Notes: generated by a model from the sequence alone, not told the origin. A DNA stretch of 64,000 nt from Anniella stebbinsi (GCA_029215795.1 JARDYH010000004.1:33794001-33858000), one strand, 5' to 3'; shown: positions 35,973 to 48,929, numbered from the stretch's first letter. Made by a program: numbers and translations.

Positions 35973-36226
35973 TGCATAGGTCTCTAAGGGAAAACATCAG
36001 GTTACAGATTCAAACTGAAGAGCTAGCATACCACATTATTTGCTCTTTGCCTGCAAGCTTTTGTAAGGTCATCTACCATAAAAGCAAGTGGACATGGATG
36101 GATATAATCATAGGTATTTGCAGAACAAAATGAATGCTTGTCCCTCCTTTTTCTTTAAGTCATGTTAAGGCTCAATTGATATACTCCTTTTTCTCTGAGA
36201 AATCTCACCACAAGGTGATCTATAGG

Positions 36227-36545
36227 TTTATTTATTTATTTATTTATTACATTTGTATACCGCCCCATAGCCGAAGCTCTCTGGGCGGTTTACATAGGAT
36301 TAAAAACAATTAAAAACAATATACAAAAATTAAAACAGCAAAAACATACAACATACACACAATCTAATTTAAAACCACTACAACACTTAAAAAAGCTACA
36401 AAACACAAACACTCACACCCCAAAACCCCCAGGCTCCTCAGATATTGCCAAATGCCTGAGAGAAGAGGAAAGTCTTGACCTGGCGCCGAAAAGATAACAA
36501 TGTTGGCGCCAGGCGGGCCTCGTCAGGGAGAGATTTGGCTTCATG
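36227..36545 (-). mobile_element. L2-like LINE 3' end, minus strand
   Basis: Read on the minus strand it ends GGCGGTATACAAATG and a (TAAA)n tail (36230-36249 in + coordinates), preceded by CCGCCCAGAGAGCTTCGGCTATGGGG. The upstream part (36440-36545) translates into a degenerate piece of the ORF2 C-terminus seen in related copies (wording such as CCTGGCGCCAAC). It is 5'-truncated near 36545. Confidence 0.7.
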
Positions 36546-37414
36546 AAGCAGTCCTGTAAATTATTGTACTGTGTACCTGTTAAGATCACAACTCATCACA
36601 TCTTGAAAAACATCTTTGGTTGTCTGACATTTTCTATGCTGATGGCTTCGTAATACACAAGGCCATTTTGCAAAATCAAAGAGGTAGGGAAAACCACATT
36701 TTGGTGACTTTTCCCAGATGAAAAAAAACTGTCTTGGGAATCCGGTCTCATTCATCCAAAATAAATAAATAAATAAATGCAATTACAATTATACCTCACC
36801 CTGCCTTCATAAACCAATTAGGAGGGGTGAGGGATAAGCATTCATCTACCCTTATCGATTTCCCTTCCTCTCTCCCTGCTTCACACATCACTCGCTGTTG
36901 AAACCAAGATGTCCTGGCATCTGACAAAGGTATTGTGCAGACAGTCTTGTTGTTTTCTCCCTGTAAGGCTAAGGGGAGTAACTGTGTCAGCAGTGTCCCA
37001 AGCTAGCTGAAAGATTCCTGTTTTTGTTCCTTTGATCCAAATCTGCTAGCTGGGAGGGGTTGTTGCATGAGAGCTAAATATCTTTCTTTTGCAGTATCCC
37101 CTTGATGCCTAAGGTTACCAGTCAAGCTCACTTGTACAGTTTGGATGTTTGATAGATAAAGCACGTATTTAAAGAAAAAAGAAAAAATATAAATACAAAA
37201 ATTCAGCACTGTGCATTCAGAGTTTTTCTTTTCTTCCTGGTTTACAAGAAGGGAAGGTAAATAATGTCAAGTCAATGAATATCAGATATATTTTTTGACT
37301 GTACATGACAGTGAAGTGTAAACTTTTTTTTACAACTGCAAGTCCATCTTATTTATTCTTGTAAATGTTTCCCAGACAATGTTTGTAATATGGGCTGTGT
37401 TGCAAAATCCATAC

Positions 37415-37420
37415 AATAAA
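37415..37420 (+). terminator. PTPRT: Strong candidate distal poly(A) signal
   Basis: CCATACAATAAACCTGTGATCC contains AATAAA, with a likely cleavage region around 37433-37440 and a GT-rich element (GGTGGTGGTTTGTTGTTG) at about 37464-37482. The sequence upstream is T-rich and unlike the repeats around it. If PTPRT is the transcript, the 3' UTR would be about 12.6 kb including inserted elements. It could also belong to an unannotated transcript. Confidence 0.45.
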
Positions 37421-38403
37421 CCTGTGATCCAAGATTAATGTTTTACTAAGAGATTCTTGCACTGGTGGTGGTTTGTTGTTGCTTTTTTGCCGGGTGTGGA
37501 ATTCAGTGTATGTTGTGAAACGATTACGATAATAATAATAAAAAAAAAACACTAAGAAATATACAAGGTTGCCAGTAATAAGGCAAAATATTTGCCAGCT
37601 GTAATGCTTAAGTAATGGTGCAAATCACTTGCATATTTAGACAGAATATAGTTCTTCATCTCCCAGCATTCCCCAGTCAGCAGTGCTGGTTGTGGAATAC
37701 TGGGTTGTAGGACTTTTTTCTGTTTAACAACACATAGGATTGTGCCTTTAAGAACTTTCATGATTAACAGGAAAATACACCTTCATTGATACTATATATA
37801 ACTACCAGAAGGATCAATGCCGTGCTAATCTAGCTGAGAAGGATGGTCTATCTATATTTAGGTACATGTGCATGGACACCCACAGTTAGCTTTCATTGGG
37901 ATTCACATTATTTCACATTCATAAATGGCCTGAGGAAGCAATGAAATTAGGGATGGACGGACCCATGGAGGATAGGTCTATCAATGCTGTTAAATAAGCC
38001 ATTAAAATGGAGCTGCCAGTATAGAAGCAGTATACTTCAATATGCAAGAGGCTGGGGACATACGACAGGGGAGTGCCATCATCTTAACACCCTGCTTGTG
38101 AACCTCTACAAGCATCTGGCTGGCTCTGTGGGAAATAGAATGTTGGGCCAGAAGAAAAGTCATACTTCTGCAAAAGTAGGGGAGAGGATTTTTGGTTGCT
38201 TTGTTGAAGATGTTGACTTATCTTAATTTTAGATAAGGTGGTCAACAGGTTTATTTTATTTTTTTGCACTTAAAAATAAAATATAATAAAAAGGTCTCGC
38301 AGCTGTTCTGAACAGCCATGAGGCTTTATGTTAAAGTGTGAAAAAAGAAAATGAGTAAACCACTCGGTCAACTTGTCCAAAACTAAGGTAAGCCAAGCTA
38401 AGC

Positions 38404-38431
<28 letters not shown>
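38404..38431. repeat. TA microsatellite
   Basis: Fourteen TA units. Confidence 0.95.
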
Positions 38432-38435
<4 letters not shown>

Positions 38436-39689
38436 AAAGTTATCCTACCACCCCAATCTCAATTATATCTTTTCACCTCTATTCCCCTCTGAATTGCTAG
38501 CAAAAGCTAGAAGTCACCTTTAAGGCTGGGTGCCCATCCATGGGCACTTAAAAAGTATATCTTTTTTTTCAATGAGGGGTGCTGAAAAATCAACAAAAAG
38601 CAAATACAATTTCCTGTATCCAAAAACAAAACTGTAGGAATAGCTTTAGTTCAGTCCAACTCAAAACAGTTTTCTTGCTTTATGGACATCAAGTCATTCA
38701 GTAAGCCATTTTTTTTTAAAAAAAGTAGAAACAAACACCCCATTAACGGCACTGCCACTTTATCAAGAAAAAAAATATTTAGACCCAAATGACCTAATTC
38801 TATGACCTACTGTACTGGCAACGTGGTGCTTAAGATGCAGTGTCCAGACTGCTGTTCCAATGGATGTGTCACAAAGCATGAATTATTATTGGTTTTGCAG
38901 GCAGATGTGCTGATTCAAACATTTAGGGTCAATAGGCCACTCAAATCGAAAAGGCTGCTGGCAGGGATTAGAAGAAGTAGTTAAGTATAGAAGGAACATA
39001 TTCACCCTGCCACGGAAGACTAACAACCAGGAAATCAATTCTCAGGCTGGCGCAGATCGGCTATAGCACATGTATGGCTTCTTCGGTATAATAAAAGGAG
39101 GAAGAAGGAAAGACATATTCTAGTGGGGATCACTCTTCTCCCATGGGGGGGAAAGGGCAGATCAAGTGATCCTACTGTGTGTTTTGCCACTGGATCAGAG
39201 TTGAACTGTGTGATCTAGTTCTGAAAAATCAAAGGAGCAGTGGATTTATTTCCTCCTTTGAAAGGAAAAGAAAGGTAGGGATAGGAGTTCTGGGTTCACT
39301 GAGATTCTCCAAAGTCCACTTCATAGCTTGGTTTGTCTCACTCGCATTCACATCTGCAAGTTGCAACCCATTTTTCTTCTCATTCGAATGGGAATCTGCA
39401 CACTTTGAACATTCAGGATTGCAAGCAGGGGACATTTGAATAATTTGCAAACAGAAACAAAATTCTAGTACATCCTGAGAAAAGAGGCTCGCTCAGGCTT
39501 TAATAAGGCTATGTGGAAAGCTTGGGATGGATACCAGAAAAATCTCCAATGCAACCAAATGAATTTGGATTTTATGAATCCAACCCACGGATTCCACATT
39601 GGACCAACTTCTCCCTTGTCAGGCAGATTCTGCAGACTTGTGGACCATTTTTCTAACCTTTGGAGATTTTATGCAAATGTTATGCACAC

Positions 39690-39860
39690 ACAAACACACA
39701 CACAAAAAGTTGGTAAAAAATGCACATTTCCTGCATAGGCTAAAGAATGAAAACATGCATTTGGGGGGAAATTGCACATTTTCACATTTGCAAATTTGAG
39801 CAAATTCTTATTTGGGAAAATTCTCATTTGCGCAAATTTGGAAACTAAAAAAATCAATTT
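39690..39860. repeat. AT-rich repeat with TGCACATTT words
   Basis: AAAAAATGCACATTTCCTGCATAGGCTAAAG closely resembles AAAAAATGTGCATTTTCCCTCATAGGCTAAGG at 1628-1658, and both go on with ATTGCACATTTT-like words. A third copy, more diverged, is at 62095-62420. The class is unknown; it may be the interior of a degenerate TAGGGATGTGCA-type element. Confidence 0.45.
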
Positions 39861-42273
39861 TGTCAATGGGTGGACAACAGAACAAAATGCACCTGGCCAT
39901 CTACTAATCACAGACAGAATGGATTTCATACAATCCATACATCCCTACATAAAACTAGAAAGAAAGTGGGAATGTTTCAAATATATTTCAGTAATAAAAC
40001 AATATATAGTTGGGAATATATATTGTACTCATTTAAATCCATAGAACAGGACTGAAAGGAGGGAAGAGATGTAACTGAGAGTATGCTGTGCATTGTGACT
40101 GAAGTACTATTCCACCTCCTGCAGCTTGGACTGCTATTGCATCTCTCACCACACCACAAATATGAATTTTCCATACATTTTTCTTTATCACATTTCTGGC
40201 ATTCATCAAATCAGATGGCAAGTTAATTTGTGCCTACTCAGAAAGAATTTGGAGTTTAAATATTAAGAGAAAAACATCCGTAAACCTGGGTTCTAATTTA
40301 TCCAAACAATAAAAAGAAAGCTGAATGCATAACAGGATTATCATTTTGTTTTTTGGTGCACAGGGCAACCATCTTTTGCATTTATTCCCTAGCTGCCTGC
40401 AATTTCTGCCTTCACAATAATTGTCTCTATTATGGAGCCAAACCGGGGCTTGAAAAGGAATGGTGTGGGAGCTCCTATCTGATGTAATTTCTTTGCTAGC
40501 AGGGGAGCACAACAAGATCTGAGAGTAACATACATTCCAGGGGATCGAATCATATTTTCAATGTGATAAAACTCTTGCTGCAGGAAGCAATTATTCACAA
40601 TTTGCTTCCCTCTGCCTCTCCCTTGCAGACTTGTGAAAACAGGGGGGGACTTAAGAGTTATCTATCCCATGGCAAGCTCTGTGGGTTTGATAAGAGCATG
40701 CTATACCTACTGAACTATGAGATAACCTTCAAAAAATAACGTTTGCTGATGGATTTAGCCTTTTTGAAAATGAAGTTATACGCCATGGCAGGATCAACAT
40801 TAAACACTTAACAGATTTCATCCAGCTTCAAGAACGAGCACTCAAATCGCTGTGCTTAGCTGTTCTTGTACGAACTTTCCTGAGGGCCAAGTCACGTGTC
40901 CAACCTGGCATGTTCAAAATCATGCAGCTTCAGTTGCTCCAAGAATAATTTAGTATACAGTGAAGCAGTGAAGCTGTATGGAACTCTTCCATTCTAAGCT
41001 GTGCTGAATATTCCCCCACTTTGAATAGAAACCAGCAATGCCCTATCCCCGGTCTGCTACCATCCTCTCCATCCCTGCTGCTTCCTGCTGCTGCCCCCAC
41101 ATTGGCAGGGGGACATTGGCATCCTGCACAGGGCCCCCTCAAATCTGGCTGTGGCCCTTTTGCTGGGGACAGGGGTGAGCCTTCCCTCCATCATTAAAGT
41201 GACCACACAAGGTGGAATAGATGGGGCTCAGAGACAATGCATTGTTTTGCTACATGTCTCTCTGAGCCTCCTCATCCTGTCCCAACAAACATGTTGGGGA
41301 TCAAGGATGGACTGAGCATCCCTTTGGTTTTGAAGCGACTGTATGAAGCTTCCTCTAATCCCAGTTCCTCTCTCCCCACATAATTGATTTGTTACGAAGG
41401 GAAGGGAGAGAGCAAAGGAATAAAAAGAGACTGATCTCTTCTCTTCCCTGCCATTTCTTACAATTCCCCAGTTTGCTTTGAACTTGAATCTTGCCCTTCA
41501 TAGACTTTGCTCTTCTCCCTGGCTTTGGATCATCTGCAAATTTTGCAAACGTGACGAGCTTCTATTCTCTCCCTCAAAAAAATTAAAACTACAGCAGGGA
41601 TGTAGTATGTCAGCACATGGAAGAATGACGAAGAAGAGCAAAGTCTGCATTTAAATTTCTGAAGACCTTTAGAAACCTGCTCAAATCTCTGCACTCTGTA
41701 GATAAGGCAGTGCCACTGCCTGAATGAGCTGCCATTCCTGAAGCGAATATTTGGCATCGATAGCAGTGAAGCTCTGAATTGTAAAAAAGTATCTGTTTTT
41801 TCTCCCACTGCTGTGGAATGACAAATGAAAGGATGAGTTTGTTAGTGTTTGGCCCTCTTTCCCCTTTAAGGTCGCAAACAGCAGGGGGGGAAATTAAGAG
41901 ATGACAAAGAGCAAACAAGGAGCCCAAGCAAACACTGATAATCATGTCTAAAGAAACCAACTATTATCAAATGTTATCAGATTCTCCTCAAATGCCTCTG
42001 AATTTAGCACAACTTTGATTACCAGTTTGGTGCCACATTTCTTCTGAGGAACTTGGGAAGGCTCCAGTGACCTTTTCTCACCAGCCTGGGGATAAGAATT
42101 GACATGAAAAGCAAGTCTGATCAGGAACTGCTCTTGTTTGTTTGTTAGTTTGTTTCAAAGAACATCCCCACCATCCATCACTCTGTTGATGTGAAGAAAT
42201 GTCAGCAAGAAGCTGGAGGTTTCTTCCAAACACTGACGCATTGCACATCTCCAGACGTAATTGTCAACAAACC

Positions 42274-43399
42274 TGTCAGGTGTCAGGTGCTTCATAAACA
42301 ATTCACTAGGCTGGCCTAGTGAATTGTGAGCTGAGGGTTTGGCATTTTGTTATGAGAAGAATTTGTCTCTGTTTCTCTGCTTATCTCTTACTGTGGGCCA
42401 AAGCCTTGAGTTCTGTGAGAACGAAGGAGTTGTTTAAGAAAGGTGGGGGCTATCATGCAGACTGTCCCTCACATTGTGTCGTCATCAAGAGGAGGTTGAA
42501 CTGTGCTGCCGTGTTGGCACATGAGTTTAGATTACAGGCCTGAAGCCCTGTCTGTCAAAGTACCTTAGAATTAGCTGGCCTCCGTCCTATATTAGCATCA
42601 TGTGATGGAGGAGTCCTTCGCTAAGAATTATCTCGTCTGCTGCTCTTGTTTCTCTGCTGTTCTGTTTGCTGCTCGCTATGCTTGCCAAGAAACTTGTGTT
42701 TGAGACTCTAGCTGATTTAGAAATGCTTGATGCACTCTGTACATGTTCTGTTGCTATTTAGACTTGAAACTTCTAAGAGCTATGCTATGAAAAGTGCCCT
42801 GTAGCTTTTCATAGATTTGAACTTGAGATTACTGTTCTAGATTCATGTTCTATAGCCTGCTGTTTCCCTGCATAGGGCACAGAGAAACTGAGGCTGATTC
42901 GTTGCTGTTCTACAATTCTGTGTGTGTGGGACCTGTGAGAGGACCTTCCTCAGTGCTAAAGCTATGTGAATTGGGAAGGCTCCCTAGGTCAAAGAAGTTC
43001 ATTTCCTGACATCTTGTTTCCGTAGTCAGCTCAGCGTTCCCTGACAGGCTGAGTGAGGATTTAGTAGCAAGATGATCATTAATCCACTGTCAGGAGGCTT
43101 TCTCCTTGAGTCTCCCTTTGTTCCAAAGGATTTCCAGTGCAGTGTGGCCGCTCCTGACCTCTAAGGACTAGGGTTAACTCTAAATGTCTACCCCTGAGTG
43201 AGTGCTCTTCGCATTAAGCCGTTCTACCTGAAAGCTGTCTGGTCCGTCTTCAGCTTCAAGTGTGTGTTTGCAGAAATGAAACCGTTATGCTTTGAATTCC
43301 ATGTGATTTACAATAAAAGAAATCTCACTGTTGTTAGAGTGTGTCACTTTGCCTAAAGTTCGTGAGCAAAAGCTCTGGGGAGAGCTAAGAGTCACAACA
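42274..43399 (+). mobile_element. Solo LTR of an endogenous retrovirus-like element
   Basis: The 1126-bp unit begins TGTCAGGTGTCAGG and ends GAGTCACAACA (TG...CA). It is flanked by exact AAACC at 42269-42273 and 43400-43404, a 5-bp duplication. AATAAA at 43312-43317 lies about 80 bp before the end, as expected for U3-R-U5 order on the + strand. No primer-binding site or gag/pol/env sequence follows, so the internal region was lost, presumably by LTR-LTR recombination. Family not assigned. Confidence 0.8.
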
Positions 43400-43644
43400 A
43401 AACCTATCTGACTATAGGGATAGATGTAGAGGGAGGGCAGGGGAAAGAAGCAAGATTTGCACATTCAACATCCTTATTTTCAGCTGAGTAGATTTGAACA
43501 TTCTTCATGGCCTGGGAAGAATAGCCACACGCACCTGTCTTTAGATAGAGACACATCTGCAATATATTAATAGATAATAGCTCAATTGAATAAGGAATCT
43601 TCAGGTTTTCCTTTTGAAAAGCTCCAGGTGGTCCAACTACCTTA
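43400..43644. other. Unclassified spacer
   Basis: Short sequence between the solo LTR and the L2 element; I see nothing in it. Confidence 0.6.
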
Positions 43645-43646
43645 AA

Positions 43647-43686
<40 letters not shown>

Positions 43687-45262
43687 TATTTATTTGTATC
43701 CAGCCTTTTTTCCAATAATGGGACTCAAGGCGACTTACAAATTAAAACATGTACAGTTAAAACAAATAGTGATATACAAAAATCAAAAATATAATTAAAC
43801 ATAGTACAACTTTAAAATATTTAAAACATTTTAAAACATTTTAAATACACATAATTAAAAATCCAAACTATAAGCAGTACATCCACAAAGGTACGAATTA
43901 CTCCCCAAAGACCTGTTGAAACAGAAAGGGTTTTGCCTGCCTCCGAAAGCACACCAAGGAGGGAGCCAGTCTAGCTTCCCTGGGAAGGGAGTTCCAGAGC
44001 CCCGGGGCAGCCACTGAGAAGGCCCTCTCCCTCGTTCCCACCAGGCGTGCCTGTGATGGTGGTGGGACAGATAGAAGGGCCTCCCCTGAAGACCTCAGGG
44101 GACGGGCAAGCTCATAAGGGAGAATAAGGTCTTTCAGATATCCTGGACCCGAGCCATATAGGGCTTTGTAGGTCAAAACCAGCACTTTGAATTGTGCCCG
44201 GAAACAAACTGGGAGCCAGTGGAGCTGTTTTAACAGGGGAGTTGTATGCGCCCTGTAACCAGCCCCGGTCAACAATCTGGCTGCAGCTCTTTGAACCAGC
44301 TGAAGTTTCTGAACACTCTTCAAGGGCAGCCCCACGTAGAGTGCATTACAGTAAGCCAAACGGGATGTAACTAAGGCGTGTGTCACCGTGGTCAGGTCCG
44401 ACATCTCAAGGAATGGGTGCAGCTGGCGCACAAGCTTTAACTGTGCAAATGCACGCCTGGCCACCGCCGAAACCTGGGCATCCAGGCTCAGGGCTGAATC
44501 CAGGAGTACACCCAAGCTGCGAACCTGTGTCTTCAGGGGGAGCGTAACCCCATCCAACACAAGCTGAATCCCTATTCCCTGATCTGCCTTTTGACTGACC
44601 AAGAGCACCTCTGTCTTGACTGGATTAAGCTTCAATTTGTTTGCCCTCATCTAGTCCATTGCTGCTGACAGACACTGGTTTAGGACCAAAACAGCTTCCT
44701 TGGAATCGGGTGGAAAGGAGAAGTAGAGTTGAGTGTCATCTCCAGACAACCTCTCCCAACGGTTTCATGTATATGTTAAATAGCATGGGGGACAAAATGG
44801 AACCCTGAGGGACTCCACAGGCCAACAGCCAAGGAGTTGAACAGAAGTCCCCCTGCACCACCTTCTGGATCCGCCCCTCCAGGAAGGAATGGAGCCACTG
44901 TAAAACAGTGCCTCCAAGTCTCATCCCAGCAAGGCAGTCCAGGAGGATACCATGGTCAATGGTATCAAACACCACTGAGAGGTCCAGCAGAACTAACAGG
45001 GACACACTCCCCATGTCCAGTTCCCAGCGTAGGTCATCCACCAAGTGACCAAAGCTGTTTCTGTCCCATAACAAGGTGTGAAGCCAGATTGAAGTGGATC
45101 TAGATAATCCATCTCATCCAGGAGTCCCTGGAGTTGGGAGGCCACTGCACGCTCCAATACCTTGCCCAGAAATGGGATATTGGAAACTGGCCAGTAATTA
45201 TCTAATACATTGGGGTTCAAGGGGGGATTTTTCAACACAGCTCGTACTACTGCCTCCTTCAG
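43645..45262 (-). pseudogene. L2-clade LINE, minus strand, disrupted ORF2
   Basis: Read on the minus strand, the order is NYWPVSNIPFLGKVLERAVASQ (about 45195), LLVLLDLSVVFDTIDHGILL, GVPQGSILSPMLFNIYMKPL (to 44736), then KLNPVKTEVL through HWLPVCFRAQFKVLVL to about 43898, a 3' UTR, and an (AAT)n tail at 43649-43690. Frame changes occur near 45070 and at 44736-44650. At the second, about 30 bp is missing relative to the 31.8-kb copy, removing the Tyr-Ala of the YADD box and causing a stop. It is a different subfamily from the 31.8-kb copy. Confidence 0.88.
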
Positions 45263-45639
45263 TATTATAAAATCGAGTGCTCAAACAAATGAAACAGATA
45301 AAAGGTGACGGACATTTAATATCAGCATCACACCTCAAAATGACTTCTCAAACCTTGTCACCAATTTCTCTTGATGACATTTCTCTGTAAGCAACATTAA
45401 CAAAATGAAAAACAAAACCCTAATCTTGTAATTGGACCCACTAACTGCAGACTGTGTGTTCCTTATCTAAGGAGTAATAGAATTAAGCTAAATGAGAGAG
45501 AAATTCTATTTTGGAGATATAGAAACTACACTGGCAACTCTGCTCTAAATTTGGTTGCTCAGCTTTTACTAAACTGCAACTGTATTTATCCTGGTAATTT
45601 GGGATTACTGAAATGTGTTATAATTTATAAGTGTGGCTG

Positions 45640-46325
45640 CCTTTGAAAATGGTCCAGAAATGTCAGATGGTCCAAAATAGGGCAGTGAGACTATTAACAG
45701 AAATTATTTAACATGACTGTATTATGCCACTACAAATTTATCTGCACTGGCTGCCAATTCATTTCTTGGCTGGATTCAAAGTGTTGGTACTAACATTCAA
45801 AGCCCTAAACATCTTGGGGCCAGGCTACCTAAAAGATAGTCTCCTCCCATGTACACCTGCCCATACTCTAAGATCAGTTTCAGTAGTCCTTCTCCAGGAG
45901 CCCTGCCAAAGAAAGTGAGGTGGGCAGTTACAAGGAGGAGGGCCTTTTCTGAGGTGGCCCCCCAGTTGTGGAATGAGCTTCCCGGAGATGTTCTCCTGGC
46001 ACCTATGTTGTGCTCGTTTCAGCACCAGGTGAGGTCCTTTTTAGTCTCCCAGGCATTTTAGGTTTTTTAGTTTGTTTTTATCTGATACTATATTTTAGAC
46101 GTCTAGCTTCTAGATTAGGTTTGATTATTTTATTTTTATATTGTACTTTTAAGTTTTCAGATGTTTATATTGTATTTTATCTATATTTTATTGTTTCATA
46201 TTTCATCGTTTTAATTGTAAACCATCCAAAGAGCTTCAGCTATTGTTGTGAACTGCCCAGAGAACTTTGGCTATTGGGCAGTATAAAAAATGTAATAAAT
46301 AAATAAATAATAAATAAATAAATAA
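45640..46325 (+). pseudogene. L2-clade LINE 3' fragment, + strand
   Basis: QMVQNRAVRLLTEI.., LYYATTNLSALAANSFLG-like degenerate wording, then FKVLVLTFKALNILGPGYLKD (45776-45838) and, in another frame, RRRAFSEVAPQLWNELPGDV identify the C-terminal part of ORF2. A frameshift lies near 45900. It ends CAGAGAACTTTGGCTATTGGGCAGTATAAAAAATG with an (AATA)n tail. It is older and more diverged than the two close copies at 31.8 and 48.0 kb. Confidence 0.8.
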
Positions 46326-46604
46326 AAACCTCACTATTTACACAGAATCAGAGAAATGGGTCCAAACAATCTTTCATTTCACAACTCAGAAGACATCTTC
46401 ATGTTTACAATTGTGACCATTCTACTTTGTTTTAGCATTCTCTAGGGACATGGAAATCAGCAAAACATGCGCTCAGCAAAGTTCTCTGAGTTCCATCTCA
46501 ACACTTGGTCTGGCTCATGTCCATATAGGATTGCAAGCTTTTTCTTTTCTTTCTGCATGAGGGCACTTGGTATGCCTTTAAAAGTACGCACTCTTCTCAC
46601 ATTG

Positions 46605-47066
46605 GGCTCATCTACACCTAAGAGTGTAGAGGGAGGGAGGGAGAGGATCGCAGACTTACCTGCTTCTATGATCCTCCTCCAGCATCTAGATGGCAGCGAC
46701 ATCCTGGAAGGGAAGAGGGACATCGCAGCCACCATTTCTGTTAAGAAGAGAAGCTGCACATGGCAAAAAAGGTAAGGACCAACCACCAAACCCTACGCTC
46801 ACCCATCCCTACCACTCCAGGGATGGTAAAATTGCTGCCCCCACCCCAACCTTCTGGGCACAGAGCCACCCCGTGCAGCTCTGTGCCCATTTTAGGACCC
46901 AGGATGCCCCGCCACACTAGGCGCAGTCCTCGGGATTGTCATGGGACTGCGGAAAAACCAGGATATCCCCGGTTTCCGTTATCCTGTGGTGATCCCATGG
47001 TCGTCCCTGGATGATCCTAGGATCCCTAGAGACGACCCCGGGATGAATGGCTGGTGTAGACATGGC
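46605..47066. mobile_element. Non-autonomous DNA transposon, 5-bp duplication CATTG
   Basis: GGCTCATCTACACC and GGTGTAGACATGGC bound it, with CATTG at 46600-46604 and 47067-47071. TGTAGAGGGAGGGAGGGAG and ACTTACCTGCTTCTATGATCC near the left end and GGGATGAATGGCTGGTGTAGAC at the right end match the 8463 and 62754 copies. It is inserted in the opposite orientation to 8463 and 62754. Confidence 0.8.
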
Positions 47067-47071
47067 CATTG

Positions 47072-48033
47072 ACTAGAATGTGTTTGCACACTTTTTTTTT
47101 TAAAGTATGCATTTTTTCTTACATATTTTTCTAATGCATGACTTTTAAAAAATGCTTTTCTCCCCTCACCCACAAACAGTCTTTCAAGCTTGATCACAGC
47201 TTGAGTTCCTGATTGCTTTCAGGCTTGGGAGGTATGAATGGGGTAAATTCTCATCAGAAATAAACTGAAACCATTTTCTCATAGATTGACTCTACCTAAT
47301 CTGTCGCCAGAAACATTGGGGCAATGGAGCTTTTGAGGGCAGGGTATCGTTGGAGAAAAGCCAAAACATAAGTACATGTCAAGTAAGATGTTTATTATCG
47401 GGCACACAGTTCTGTGTCCAATTAAAAAAGGTAATCAGAGGGGAGGAAAAAGAATTCTACATGTTAAAGGGAAATTGTGGGGGGATTGTACTGACCCTAA
47501 TAATATTGAAAATATTTCATCAATATACCTGAAATGTGCTCATGCCAGAAAGAAATGTTTGTTTTATATAATCTGAAAATTTCTGGAAGATTTAACAGCA
47601 GTTAAACAAAAAAGAAAATAAACCCTCCCTTTTCTTTATTTAAACGGAGGTGGCGACCAGAAAATTGCTCACGTATTGTTATGAAATGGTAAGCTCCTGG
47701 ACATAAAACTTTGATCCTATTGTTTTCCTTTAGTGTTGTAGTTGATGGAATGGCTTGTCTTTTTAAAAATTCAATGTATTTGATTTTTTAGGAATTTAAA
47801 AAGATTTGCCTTATATTCTATGGAGATTGTCTAAGAGATCCCACCCACCTCACCCGAGTAAAGGCATGGGTCAACTCAAAGAATAAAGGTGTGAGTCACC
47901 TTGCAGAGGACCACTCAGGCAATACAGTAAGGCCCAGATGCTTCATAAAGCAACAGGACAAGGCTAACATGGACCATCTTTTTGGTCTGAGGCACTCCAT
48001 ACTCTCCGTTTAGATTTGGGACTGAAAGACCCA
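47072..48033. other. Intergenic DNA, unclassified
   Basis: AT-rich sequence without a recognised element. The right limit is where L2 homology begins. Confidence 0.6.
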
Positions 48034-48887
48034 GGAATCCAGACAAGACGGAGGTGCTTACTGTCAAGGGCCACAACCTGGGGTTCGAGGTGTGTCAACC
48101 AGTTCTGGATGGGGTTACACTCCCCTTGAAAGGCTGTGTTCACAGCTTAGGGTGCTCCTGGATCCGTCGCTCCAAATGACAGCTCAGATAGATGCGACTG
48201 CCAGGAGTGCCTACTATCAGCTTCGGCTGATACGCCAGCTGCGCCCCTTCCTAGAGTTGGAAGACCTAAAATCAGTAGTGCACGTGCTGGTAACTTCGAG
48301 GCTCAACTTCTGCAATGCGCTGTACATAGGGCTACCTCTGTGCCTAGTCCGGAAACTTCAACTAGTTCAAAATATGGCAGCCAGGTTGGTCTCCGGTACA
48401 TCTAGGGGTGACCACATTACACCAGTTTTAAAATCTCTTCACTGGCTGCCAATCAGTTTCCGGGCGAAGTACAAAGTGTTGGTTATTACCTTTAAAGCCC
48501 TTCATGGTTTGGGTCCAGGTTACCTACGGGATCGCCTTCTCCCATACAATCCGCCCCGCACGCTCAGGTCTTCTGGGAAGAATTTACTACAGTCAACAAG
48601 AACTAGACTGACAACCGTTACCCAGAGGACCTTCTCTTCTGCCGCTCCCAGATTGTGGAATGACCTGCCGGGAGAGATTCGCCAACTAACCAGTCTTCAG
48701 GAATTTAAAAGATCTATAAAGACTGATCTCTTCCGGCAGGCCTACCCAGATGAATTTTAAAGTGTTTTATTGGTGTTTTATTGGTATTTTAATGATGTAT
48801 TGGTTTTATGTGCTTTTAATCAGTTTTGTATTTTATGTTTAATACTGTTCCCCGCCTCGATCTGTTGGGAGAGGCGGGAAATAAATA

Positions 48888-48929
<42 letters not shown>

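Larger units (their letters stand above)
24856..37435 (+). other. PTPRT: Candidate PTPRT 3' UTR, extent uncertain
   Basis: Directly after the stop there is a long stretch with few repeats up to about 31.5 kb, no new splice acceptor I can tie to coding sequence, and no other gene. Mammalian PTPRT has a 3' UTR of several kilobases, so a long UTR is plausible. Alternative ends include AATAAA at 27120 and a well-formed site at 37415. The L2 element, two DNA elements and an L2 tail lie inside the longer version. Stretches 24856-27950, 28220-31550 and 34710-35900 hold nothing else that I recognise. Confidence 0.45.
37440..42268. other. Intergenic DNA, no gene recognised
   Basis: No open frame here has a recognisable domain. 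It contains a TA microsatellite (38404-38431) and AT-rich GTGCATTTT-type repeat at 39690-39850. Everything else is unclassified single-copy-looking sequence, including about 40000-42260. Confidence 0.65.
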
